Below are positions 8,036 to 18,915 of a DNA stretch of 27,865 nucleotides, one piece after another; position 1 is the stretch's first letter; every line of letters starts with the position of its first letter. Position numbers and translations under genes: made by a program. The stretch comes from Utricularia gibba (Eukaryota > Streptophyta > Magnoliopsida > Lamiales > Lentibulariaceae). The DNA lies in NCBI GenBank assembly GCA_002189035.1, contig NEEC01000511.1, positions 1 through 27,865 on the forward strand, in the 5' to 3' direction. Below the pieces are notes generated by a model, which saw only the letters and a program-made list of their open reading frames with translations, was not told where the DNA came from and searched no databases.

Positions 8036-11000
8036 TCATGTGGGGTGCACGTGACATCATAATTTAAACAAATGCATCATTTTTTTTAATCGATTTGCAT
8101 CCAGTTGACCTCATGAGCCATACAGAATCGGGTCAAGGACCAAGTTCCCAGCGAGACTGGCCGCCACAAAACGAGAAGCGTTCCTTGAAAAACCATGTAG
8201 GCAGCCCCCGAAAACCGAACGATAATAAATACATCACTTTATTTGCCGGACTACAACTAACTCTCGGTGCAAGCCAAACATTACCTTTGTCCCGTTCCAG
8301 TGCACCCAAAGACCGCCTGCTCAAGTATAAAGTAAGTTGTTGAAAAAATCATGTGGGGTGCACGTGACATCATAATTTAAACAAATGCATCATTTTTTTT
8401 AATCGATTTGCATCCAGTTGACCTCATGAGCCATACAGAATCGGGTCAAGGACCAAGTTCCCAGCGAGACTGGCCGCCACAAAACGAGAAGCGGTTCCTT
8501 GAAAAACCATGTAGGCAGCCCCCGAAAACCGAACGATAATAAATACATCACTTTATTTGCCGGACTACAACTAACTCTCGGTGCAAGCCAAACATTACTT
8601 TGTCCCGTTCCAGGTGCACCCAAAGACCGCCTGCTCAAGTATAAAGTAAGTTGTTGAAAAAATCATGTGGGGTGCACGTGACATCATAATTTAAACAAAT
8701 GCATCATTTTTTTTAATCGATTTGCATCCAGTTGACCTCATGAGCCATACAGAATCGGGTCAAGGACCAAGTTCCCAGCGAGACTGGCCGCCACAAAACG
8801 AGAAGCGGTTCCTTGAAAAACCATGTAGGCAGCCCCAAAAACCGAACGATAATAAATACATCACTTTATTTGCCGGACTACAACTAACTCTCGTGCAAGC
8901 CAAACATTACCTTTGTCCCGTTCCAGGTGCACCCAAAGACCGCCTGCTCAAGTATAAAGTAAGTTGTTGAAAAAATCATGTGGGGTGCACGTGACATCAT
9001 AATTTAAACAAATGCATCATTTTTTTTAATCGATTTGCATCCAGTTGACCTCATGAGCCATACAGAATCGGGGTCAAGGACCAAGTTCCCAGCGAGACTG
9101 GCCGCCACAAAACGAGAAGCGGTTCCTTGAAAAACATGTAGGCAGCCCCGAAAACCGAACGATAATAAATACATCACTTTATTTGCCGACTACAACTAAC
9201 TCTCGGTGCAAGCCAAACATTACCTTTGTCCGTTCCAGGTGCACCCAAAGACCGCCTGCTCAAGTATAAAGTAGTTGTTGAAAAAATCATGTGGGGTGCA
9301 CGTGACATCATAATTTAAACAAATGCATCATTTTTTTAATCGATTTGCATCCAGTTGACCTCATGAGCCATACAGAATCGGGGTCAAGGACCAAGTTCCC
9401 AGCGAGACTGGCCGCCACAAAACGAGAAGCGGTTCCTTGAAAAACCATGTAGGCAGCCCCGAAAACCGAACGATAATAAATACATCACTTTATTTGCCGG
9501 ACTACAACTAACTCTCGGTGCAAGCCAAACCTTACCTTTGTCCCGTTCCAGGTGCACCCAAAGACCGCCTGCTCAAGTATAAAGTAAGTTGTTGAAAAAA
9601 ATCATGTGGGGTGCACGTGACATCATAATTTAAACAAATGCATCATTTTTTTTAATCGATTTGCATCCAGTTGACCTCATGAGCCATACAGAATCGGGTC
9701 AAGGACCAAGTTCCCAGCGAGACTGGCCGCCACAAAACGAGAAGCGGTTCCTTGAAAAACCATGTAGGCAGCCCCAAAAACCGAACGATAATAAATACAT
9801 CACTTTATTTGCCGGACTACAACTAACTCTCGGTGCAAGCCAAACTTACTTTTTGTCCCGTTCCAGGTGCACCCAAAGACCGCCTGCTCAAGTATAAAGT
9901 AAGTTGTTGAAAAAATCATGTGGGGTGCACGTGACATCATAATTTAAACAAATGCATCATTTTTTTTAATCGATTTGCATCCAGTTGACCTCATGAGCCA
10001 TACAGAATCGGGTCAAGGACCAAGTTCCCAGCGAGACTGGCCGCCACAAAACGAGAAGCGGTTCCTTGAAAAACCATGTAGGCAGCCCCGAAAACCGAAC
10101 GATAATAAATACATCACTTTATTTGCGGACTACAACTAACTCTCGGTGCAAGCCAAACATTACCTTTGTCCCGTTCCAGGTGCACCCAAAGACCGCCTGC
10201 TCAAGTATAAAGTAAGTTGTTGAAAAAATCATGTGGGGTGCACGTGACATCATAATTTAAACAAATGCATCATTTTTTTTAATCGATTTGCATCCAGTTG
10301 ACCTCATGAGCCATACAGAATCGGGTCAAGGACCAAGTTCCCAGCGAGACTGGCCGCCACAAAACGAGAAGCGGTTCCTTGAAAAACCATGTAGGCAGCC
10401 CCCGAAAACCGAACGATAATAAATACATCACTTTATTTGCCGACTACAACTAACTCTCGGTGCAAGCCAAACATTACTTTTGTCCGTTCCAGGTGCACCC
10501 AAAGACCGCCTGCTCAAGTATAAAGTAAGTTGTTGAAAAAATCATGTGGGGTGCACGTGACATCATAATTTAAACAAATGCATCATTTTTTTTAATCGAT
10601 TTGCATCCAGTTGACCTCATGAGCCATACAGAATCGGGTCAAGGACCAAGTTCCCAGCGAGACTGGCCGCCACAAAACGAGAAGCGGTTCCTTGAAAAAC
10701 CATGTAGGCAGCCCCCGAAAACCGAACGATAATAAATACATCACTTTATTTGCCGGACTACAACTAACTCTCGGTGCAAGCCAAACTTACCTTTGTCCGT
10801 TCCAGGTGCACCCAAAGACCGCCTGCTCAAGTATAAAGTAAGTTGTTGAAAAAATCATGTGGGGTGCACGTGACATCATAATTTAAACAAATGCATCATT
10901 TTTTTTAATCGATTTGCATCCAGTTGACCTCATGAGCCATACAGAATCGGGTCAAGGACCAAGTTCCCAGCGAGACTGGCCGCCACAAAACGAGAAGCGG

Positions 11001-12109
11001 TTCCTTGAAAAACCATGTAGGCAGCCCCCGAAAACCGAACGATAATAAATACATCACTTTATTTGCCGGACTACAACTAACTCTCGTGCAAGCCAAACAT
11101 TACCTTTGTCCCGTTCCAGGTGCACCCAAAGACCGCCTGCTCAAGTATAAAGTAAGTTGTTGAAAAAATCATGTGGGGTGCACGTGACATCATAATTTAA
11201 ACAAATGCATCATTTTTTTTAATCGATTTGCATCCAGTTGACCTCATGAGCCATACAGAATCGGGGTCAAGGACCAAGTTCCCAGCGAGACTGGCCGCCA
11301 CAAAACGAGAAGCGGTTCCTTGAAAAACCATGTAGGCAGCCCCCGAAAACCGAACGATAATAAATACATCACTTTATTTGCCGACTACAACTAACTCTCG
11401 GTGCAAGCCAAACCTTACCTTTGTCCGTTCCAGGTGCACCCAAAGACCGCCTGCTCAAGTATAAAGTAAGTTGTTGAAAAAATCATGTGGGGTGCACGTG
11501 ACATCATAATTTAAACAAATGCATCATTTTTTTTAATCGATTTGCATCCAGTTGACCTCATGAGCCATACAGAATCGGGTCAAGGACCAAGTTCCCAGCG
11601 AGACTGGCCGCCACAAAACGAGAAGCGGTTCCTTGAAAAACCATGTAGGCAGCCCCCGAAAACCGAACGATAATAAATACATCACTTTATTTGCCGGACT
11701 ACAACTAACTCTCGGTGCAAGCCAAACTTACCTTTGTCCGTTCCAGGTGCACCCAAAGACCGCCTGCTCAAGTATAAAGTAAGTTGTTGAAAAAATCATG
11801 TGGGGTGCACGTGACATCATAATTTAAACAAATGCATCATTTTTTTTAATCGATTTGCATCCAGTTGACCTCATGAGCCATACAGAATCGGGGTCAAGGA
11901 CCAAGTTCCCAGCGAGACTGGCCGCCACAAAACGAGAAGCGGTTCCTTGAAAAACCATGTAGGCAGCCCCGAAAACCGAACGATAATAAATACATCACTT
12001 TATTTGCCGACTACAACTAACTCTCGGTGCAAGCCAAACCTTACCTTTGTCCCGTTCCAGGTGCACCCAAAGACCGCCTGCTCAAGTATAAAGTAAGTTG
12101 TTGAAAAAA

Positions 12110-12722
12110 TCATGTGGGGTGCACGTGACATCATAATTTAAACAAATGCATCATTTTTTTTAATCGATTTGCATCCAGTTGACCTCATGAGCCATACAGA
12201 ATCGGGGTCAAGGACCAAGTTCCCAGCGAGACTGGCCGCCACAAAACGAGAAGCTTTCCTTGAAAAACCATGTAGGCAGCCGAAAACCGAACGTTAATAA
12301 ATACATCACTTTTTGCCGGACTACAACTACTTTGGCCAAGCCAAGCTGACTTTTTCCGGTTCCAAGTGCCCCCCAAAACCGCCCCTCAAGTATAAAGTAA
12401 GTTGTTAAAAAAATCATGTGGGGTGCACGTGACATCGTAATTTAAACAAATGCATCATTTTTTTTATTCGATTTGCATCCAGTTGACCTCATGAGCCAAC
12501 AGAATCGGGGTCAAGGACCAAGTTCCCAGCAGACTGGCCGCCACAAAACGAGAAGCGGTTCCTTGAAAAACCATGTAGGCAGCCCCGAAAACGAACGATA
12601 ATAAATACATCACTTTATTTGCCGGACTACAACTAACTCTCGGTGCAAGCCAAACTTACTTTGTCCCGTTCCAGTGCACCCAAAGACCGCCTGCTCAAGT
12701 ATAAAGTAAGTTGTTGAAAAAA
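12110..12722 (+). repeat. A/B hybrid + A' pair (m40-m41)
   Basis: m40 (12110-12413) is A through TTCCCAG near 12224 and B from CGTTAA near 12293 (CTTTGGCCAAGCC, TCCGGTTCCAAGTGC). It has a private AAGCTTTCC and a short CTTTTTGCC. Its end CAAGTATAAAGTAAG is A-like, so the B tract is internal. m41 (12414-12722) is A' with CATCGTAA, TTATTCG, GAGCCAACAG and a lost G in CAGCAGACTGG. Confidence 0.85.
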
Positions 12723-13657
12723 TCATGTGGGGTGCACGTGACATCATAATTTAAACAAATGCATCATTTTTTTTATCGATTTGCATCCAGTTGACCTCAT
12801 GAGCCATACAGAATCGGGTCAAGGACCAAGTTCCCAGCGAGACTGGCCGCCACAAAACGAGAAGCGGTTCCTTGAAAAACCATGTAGGCAGCCCCGAAAA
12901 ACGAACGATAATAAATACATCACTTTATTTGCCGACTACAACTAACTCTCGGTGCAAGCCAAACTTACCTTTGTCCCGTTCCAGGCACCCAAAGACCGCC
13001 TGCTCAAGTATAAAGTAAGTTGTTGAAAAAATCATGTGGGGTGCACGTGACATCATAATTTAAACAAATGCATCATTTTTTTTAATCGATTTGCATCCAG
13101 TTGACCTCATGAGCCATACAGAATCGGGTCAAGGACCAAGTTCCCAGCGAGACTGGCCGCCACAAAACGAGAAGCGGTTCCTTGAAAAACCATGTAGGCA
13201 GCCCGAAAACCGAACGATAATAAATACATCACTTTATTTGCCGGACTACAACTAACTCTCGGTGCAAGCCAAAATTACCTTTGTCCCGTTCCAGGTGCAC
13301 CCAAAGACCGCCTGCTCAAGTATAAAGTAAGTTGTTGAAAAAATCATGTGGGGTGCACGTGACATCATAATTTAAACAAATGCATCATTTTTTTTAATCG
13401 ATTTGCATCCAGTTGACCTCATGAGCCATACAGAATCGGGGTCAAGGACCAAGTTCCCAGCGAGACTGGCCGCCACAAAACGAGAAGCGGTTCCTTGAAA
13501 AACCATGTAGGCAGCCCCCGAAAACCGAACGATAATAAATACATCACTTTATTTGCCGACTACAACTAACTCTCGTGCAAGCCAAACCTTACCTTTGTCC
13601 CGTTCCAGGTGCACCCAAAGACCGCCTGCTCAAGTATAAAGTAAGTTGTTGAAAAAA
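12723..13657 (+). repeat. Class A block (m42-m44)
   Basis: Three A copies of 309, 312 and 314 bp. m42 carries GAAAAACGAACG, one of three copies showing the full-length A allele at that column, and CCAGGCACCC with TG lost. m42 and m44 share GCCGACTAC, m43 does not. Confidence 0.88.
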
Positions 13658-14271
13658 TCATGTGGGGTGCACGTGACATCATAATTTAAACAAATGCATC
13701 ATTTTTTTTAATCGATTTGCATCCAGTTGACCTCATGAGCCATACAGAATCGACCAAGTTCCTAGCGAGACTGGCCGCCACAAAACGAGAAGCGTTCCTT
13801 GAAAAACCATGTAGGCAACCCGAAAACCGAACGTTAATAAATACATCACTTTCTTTGCCGGGTACAACTACTTTGGCCAAGCCTAAGCTGATCTTTTTCC
13901 GGTTCCAAGTGCCCCCAAAACCGCCTGCTCATGTATAAAGTATGTTGTTAAAAAAAATCATGTGGGGTGCACTGACATCAATTTAAACAAATGCATCATT
14001 TTTTTTAATCGATTTGCATCCAGTTGACCTCATGAGCCAGACAGAAATCGGGGTCAAGGACCAAGTTCCCAGCGAGACTGGCCGCCACAAAACGAGAAGC
14101 GGTTCCTTGAAAAACCATGTAGGCAGCCCCCGAAAAACCGAACGATAATAAATACATCACTTTATTTGCCGGACTACAACTAACTCTCGGTGCAAGCCAA
14201 ACATTACCTTTGTCCGTTCCAGGTGCACCCAAAGACCGCCTGCTCAAGTATAAAGTAAGTTGTTGAAAAAA
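13658..14271 (+). repeat. A/B hybrid + A' pair (m45-m46)
   Basis: m45 (13658-13957) is A through CATACAG near 13747 and B from TTCCTAG near 13763 (CAACCCG, CGTTAA, CTTTCTTT, AAGCTGATC, CATGTATAAAGTATG). This switch is earlier than in m20 and m40. m46 (13958-14271) is A'-like: GTGCACTGACATCAATTT has lost bases at its start, destroying CACGTG, and it carries GAGCCAGACAG as m2 does. Confidence 0.82.
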
Positions 14272-14583
14272 TCATGTGGGGTGCACGTGACATCATAATT
14301 TAAACAAATGCATCATTTTTTTTAATCGATTTGCATCCAGTTGACCTCATGAGCCATACAGAATCGGGGTCAAGGACCAAGTTCCCAGCGAGACTGGCCG
14401 CCACAAAACGAGAAGCGGTTCCTTGAAAAACCATGTAGGCAGCCCCCGAAAACCGAACGATAATAAATACATCACTTTATTTGCCGGACTACAACTAACT
14501 CTCGGTGCAAGCCAATTACCTTTGTCCCGTTCCAGTGCACCCAAAGACCGCCTGCTCAAGTATAAAGTAAGTTGTTGAAAAAA
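14272..14583 (+). repeat. Class A monomer (m47)
   Basis: Single 312-bp A copy between two B-containing pairs, the closest B spacing in the window. It reads GCCAATTACC where A usually has GCCAAACATTACC. Confidence 0.88.
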
Positions 14584-15185
14584 TCATGTGGGGTGCACGT
14601 GAGTAATTTAAACAAATGCATCATTTTTTTATCGATTTGCATCCTTTGACCTCATGAGCCATAAAGAATCGGGGCGGACCAAGTTCCTAGCGAGACTGGC
14701 CGCCACAAAACGAGAAGCTGTTCCTTGAAAAACCATGTAGGCAACACCGAAAACCGAACGTTAATAAATACATCACTTTTTTGCCGGGCTACAACTTCAA
14801 GCCTAATGACTTTTTCCGGTTCCAGTGCCCCCAAGACCGCCTCCTCATGTATAAAGTATGTTGTTAAAAAAATCATGTGGGGTGCACTTGACATCGTAAT
14901 TTAAACAAATGCATCATTTTTTTTTATTCGATTTGCATCCAGTTGACCTCATGAGCCATACAGAATCGGGGTCAAGGACCAAGTTCCCAGCGAGACTGGC
15001 CGCCACAAAACGAGAAGCGGTTCCTTGAAAACCATGTAGGCAGCCCCGAAAACGAACGATAATAAATACATCACTTTATTTGCCGGACTACAACTAACTC
15101 TCGGTGCAAGCCAAACATTACCTTTGTCCCGTTCCAGGTGCACCAAAGACCGCCTGCTCAAGTATAAAGTAAGTTGTTGAAAAAA
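14584..15185 (+). repeat. B + A' pair (m48-m49)
   Basis: m48 (14584-14872, 289 bp) is B with GGGGCGGACC, TTCCTAG, AAGCTGTTCC, CAACACCG and CGTTAA. It has lost bases at CACGTGAGTAATTT and at CAACTTCAAGCC, both A/B-discordant places. m49 (14873-15185) is A' with CACTTGACATCG and TTATTCG. The CACTTGAC change is shared only with m2, and m48 shares GCGGACC and AAGCTGTTCC with m1, so these two pairs are close relatives 47 copies apart. Confidence 0.88.
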
Positions 15186-16752
15186 TCATGTGGGGTGCAC
15201 GTGACATCATAATTTAAACAAATGCATCATTTTTTTTAATCGATTTGCATCCAGTTGACCTCATGAGCCATACAGAATCGGGGTCAAGGACCAAGTTCCC
15301 AGCGAGACTGGCCGCCACAAAACGAGAAGCGGTTCCTTGAAAAACCATGTAGGCAGCCCCCGAAAACCGAACGATAATAAATACATCACTTTATTTGCCG
15401 GACTACAACTAACTCTCGGTGCAAGCCAAACTTACTTTTGTCCCGTTCCAGGTGCACCCAAAACCGCTGCTCAAGTATAAAGTAAGTTGTTGAAAAAATC
15501 ATGTGGGGTGCACGTGACATCATAATTTAAACAAATGCATCATTTTTTTTAATCGATTTGCATCCAGTTGACCTCATGAGCCATACAGAATCGGGGTCAA
15601 GGACCAAGTTCCCAGCGAGACTGGCCGCCACAAAACGAGAAGCGGTTCCTTGAAAAACCATGTAGGCAGCCCCCGAAAACGAACGATAATAAATACATCA
15701 CTTTATTTGCCGGACTACAACTAACTCTCGGTGCAAGCCAAACTTACCTTTGTCCCGTTCCAGGTGCACCCAAAGACCGCCTGCTCAAGTATAAAGTAAG
15801 TTGTTGAAAAAATCATGTGGGGTGCACGTGACATCATAATTTAAACAAATGCATCATTTTTTTTAATCGATTTGCATCCAGTTGACCTCATGAGCCATAC
15901 AGAATCGGGGTCAAGGACCAAGTTCCCAGCGAGACTGGCCGCCACAAAACGAGAAGCGGTTCCTTGAAAACCATGTAGGCAGCCCCCGAAAACCGAACGA
16001 TAATAAATACATCACTTTATTTGCCGGACTACAACTAACTCTCGGTGCAAGCCAAACTTACTTTGTCCGTTCCAGGTGCACCCAAAGACCGCCTGCTCAA
16101 GTATAAAGTAAGTTGTTGAAAAAAATCATGTGGGGTGCACGTGACATCATAATTTAAACAAATGCATCATTTTTTTTAATCGATTTGCATCCAGTTGACC
16201 TCATGAGCCATACAGAATCGGGGTCAAGGACCAAGTTCCCAGCGAGACTGGCCGCCACAAAAACGAGAAGCGGTTCCTTGAAAAACCATGTAGGCAGCCC
16301 CGAAAACGAACGATAATAAATACATCACTTTATTTGCCGGACTACAACTAACTCTCGTGCAAGCCAACCTTACCTTTGTCCCGTTCCAGGTGCACCCAAA
16401 GACCGCCTGCTCAAGTATAAAGTAAGTTGTTGAAAAAATCATGTGGGGTGCACGTGACATCATAATTTAAACAAATGCATCATTTTTTTTAATCGATTTG
16501 CATCCAGTTGACCTCATGAGCCATACAGAATCGGGTCAAGGACCAAGTTCCCAGCGAGACTGGCCGCCACAAAACGAGAAGCGGTTCCTTGAAAAACCAT
16601 GTAGGCAGCCCCCGAAAACCGAACGATAATAAATACATCACTTTATTTGCCGGACTACAACTAACTCTCGGTGCAAGCCAAACTTACCTTTGTCCCGTTC
16701 CAGGTGCACCCAAAGACCGCCTGCTCAAGTATAAAGTAAGTTGTTGAAAAAA
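15186..16752 (+). repeat. Class A block (m50-m54)
   Basis: Five A copies of 313-314 bp. m50 ends with CACCCAAAACCGCTGC, losing several bases against the consensus. m52 has one A fewer in TTGAAAACC. m53 has CCAACCTTACC with CTCGTGC. Confidence 0.9.
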
Positions 16753-17059
16753 TCATGTGGGGTGCACGTGATATCGTAATTTAAACAAATGCATCATTTA
16801 TTCATTGATTTGCATCCTTTTGTCCTCATGAGCCATAAAGAATCGCGGGCCCGGACCAAGTTCCTAGCGAGACTGGCCGCCACAAAACGAGAAGCGTTCC
16901 TTGAAAAACCATGTAGGCAACACCGAAAACCGAACGTTAATAAATACATCACTTTCTTTGCCGGGCTACAACTTACTTTGGGCAAGCCTAAGCTGACTTT
17001 TTCCGGTTCCAAGTGCCCCCAAGACCGCCTCTCATGTATAAAGTATGTTGTTAAAAAAA
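16753..17059 (+). repeat. Reference class B monomer (m55)
   Basis: This copy is among the cleanest examples of the minority class. Against class A it has GATATCG in place of GACATCA near the start, TTTATTCATTG in place of the eight-T run plus AATCG, CCTTTTG in place of CCAGTTG, ATAAAG in place of ATACAG, GCGGGCCCGG in place of GGGGTCAAGG, TTCCTAG in place of TTCCCAG, CAACACCG in place of CAGCCCCCG, CGTTAA in place of CGATAA and CTTTCTTT in place of CTTTATTT. Between GGGCTACAACT and the TATAAA box the sequence is largely replaced: TTTGGGCAAGCCTAAGC, then TCCGGTTCCAAGTGC. It ends in GTATGTTGTTA, where A has GTAAGTTGTTG. Overall identity to A is about 85% by eye. The central block around GACTGGCCGCCAC is unchanged. 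Confidence 0.9.
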
Positions 17060-17373
17060 TCATGTGGGGTGCACGTGACATCGTAATTTAAACAAATGCA
17101 TCATTTTTTTTATTCGATTTGCATCCAGTTGACCTCATGAGCCATACAGAATGGGGTCAAGGACCAAGTTCCCAGCGAGACTGGCCGCCACAAAACGAGA
17201 AGCGGTTCCTTGAAAAACCATGTAGGCAGCCCCCGAAAACGAACGATAATAAATACATCACTTTATTTGCCGGACTACAACTAACTCTCGGTGCAAGCCA
17301 AACATTACCTTTGTCCCGTTCCAGGTGCACCCAAAGACCGCCTGCTCAAGTATAAAGTAAGTTGTTGAAAAAA
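16753..17373 (+). repeat. B + A' pair (m55-m56)
   Basis: m55 (16753-17059) is the reference B copy. m56 (17060-17373) is A' with CATCGTAA, TTATTCG and CAGAATGGGG, then class A to its end. Together they show the B-like signal running about 90 bp past the monomer boundary. Confidence 0.92.
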
Positions 17374-18305
17374 TCATGTGGGGTGCACGTGACATCATAA
17401 TTTAAACAAATGCATCATTTTTTTTAATCGATTTGCATCCAGTTGACCTCATGAGCCATACAGAATCGGGTCAAGGACCAAGTTCCCGAGACTGGCCGCC
17501 ACAAAACGAGAAGCGGTTCCTTGAAAAACATGTAGGCAGCCCGAAAACCGAACGATAATAAATACATCACTTTATTTGCCGACTACAACTAACTCTCGGT
17601 GCAAGCCAAACTTACCTTTGTCCCGTTCCAGGTGCACCCAAAGACCGCCTGCTCAAGTATAAAGTAAGTTGTTGAAAAAATCATGTGGGGTGCACGTGAC
17701 ATCATAATTTAAACAAATGCATCATTTTTTTAATCGATTTGCATCCAGTTGACCTCATGAGCCATACAGAATCGGGGTCAAGGACCAAGTTCCCAGCGAG
17801 ACTGGCCGCCAAAACGAGAAGCGGTTCCTTGAAAAACCATGTAGGCAGCCCCCGAAAACCGAACGATAATAAATACATCACTTTATTTGCCGACTACAAC
17901 TAACTCTCGGTGCAAGCCAAACCTTACCTTTGTCCCGTTCCAGGTGCACCCAAAGACCGCCTGCTCAAGTATAAAGTAAGTTGTTGAAAAAATCATGTGG
18001 GGTGCACGTGACATCATAATTTAAACAAATGCATCATTTTTTTTAATCGATTTGCATCCAGTTGACCTCATGAGCCATACAGAATCGGGGTCAAGGACCA
18101 AGTTCCCAGCGAGACTGGCCGCCACAAAACGAGAAGCGGTTCCTTGAAAAACCATGTAGGCAGCCCCCGAAAACGAACGATAATAAATACATCACTTTAT
18201 TTGCCGGACTACAACTAACTCTCGGTGCAAGCCAACCTTACCTTTGTCCCGTTCCAGTGCACCCAAAGACCGCCTGCTCAAGTATAAAGTAAGTTGTTGA
18301 AAAAA
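17374..18305 (+). repeat. Class A block (m57-m59)
   Basis: Three A copies of 307, 312 and 313 bp. m57 has a three-base loss giving TTCCCGAGACTGG, shared only with m88, and one C fewer in GAAAAACATG. m58 has GCCGCCAAAACG. m59 has CCAACCTTACC before the next B copy. Confidence 0.9.
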
Positions 18306-18915
18306 TCATGTGGGGTGCACGTGATATCGTAATTTAAACAAATGCATCATTTTTTCATTGATTTGCATCCTTTTGACCTCATGAGCCATAAAGAATCGGG
18401 GGACCAAGTTCCAGCGAGACTGGCCGCCACAAAACGAGAAGCTGTTCCTTGAAAAACCATGTAGGCAACACCGAAAACCGAACGTTAATAAATACATCAC
18501 TTTCTTTGCCGGGCTACAACTTACTTTGGGCAAAGCCTAAGCTGATCTTTTCCGGTTCCAAGTGCCCCCAAAACCGCCTCTCATGTATAAAGTATGTTGT
18601 TAAAAAAATCATGTGGGGTGCACACATCGTAATTTAAACAAATGCATCATTTTTTTTATTCGATTTGCATCCTTGACCTCATGAGCCAGAATCGGGGTCA
18701 AGGACCAAGTTCCCAGCGAGACTGGCCGCCACAAAAACGAGAAGCGGTTCCTTGAAAAACCATGTAGGCAGCCCCCGAAAACGAACGATAATAAATACAT
18801 CACTTTATTTGCCGGACTACAACTAACTCTCGGTGCAAGCCAAACATTACCTTTGTCCCGTTCCAGGTGCACCCAAAGACCGCCTGCTCAAGTATAAAGT
18901 AAGTTGTTGAAAAAA
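18306..18915 (+). repeat. B + A' pair (m60-m61)
   Basis: m60 (18306-18608, 303 bp) is B with GATATCG, TTTTTTCATTG, AAGCTGTTCC, CAACACCG, CGTTAA and GTATGTTG. m61 (18609-18915) is A' and starts GTGCACACATCGTAA with CGTG lost, so it lacks CACGTG; it also has TTATTCG, CATCCTTGACC and GAGCCAGAATCG. Confidence 0.9.

Larger units (their letters stand above)
6470..12109 (+). repeat. Homogeneous class A block (m22-m39)
   Basis: Eighteen consecutive A copies of 311-316 bp with no B or hybrid copy. All 18 carry AACCGAACG, whereas AAACGAACG is frequent in A copies outside this block. Variation is almost limited to run-length changes (GGG or GGGG, CCCC or CCCCC, GCCGAC or GCCGGAC) and the ACATT, ACTT, ACCTT column. 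m29 and m32 share CCCCAAAAACC. The uniformity suggests the most recent local amplification in the window. Confidence 0.9.
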
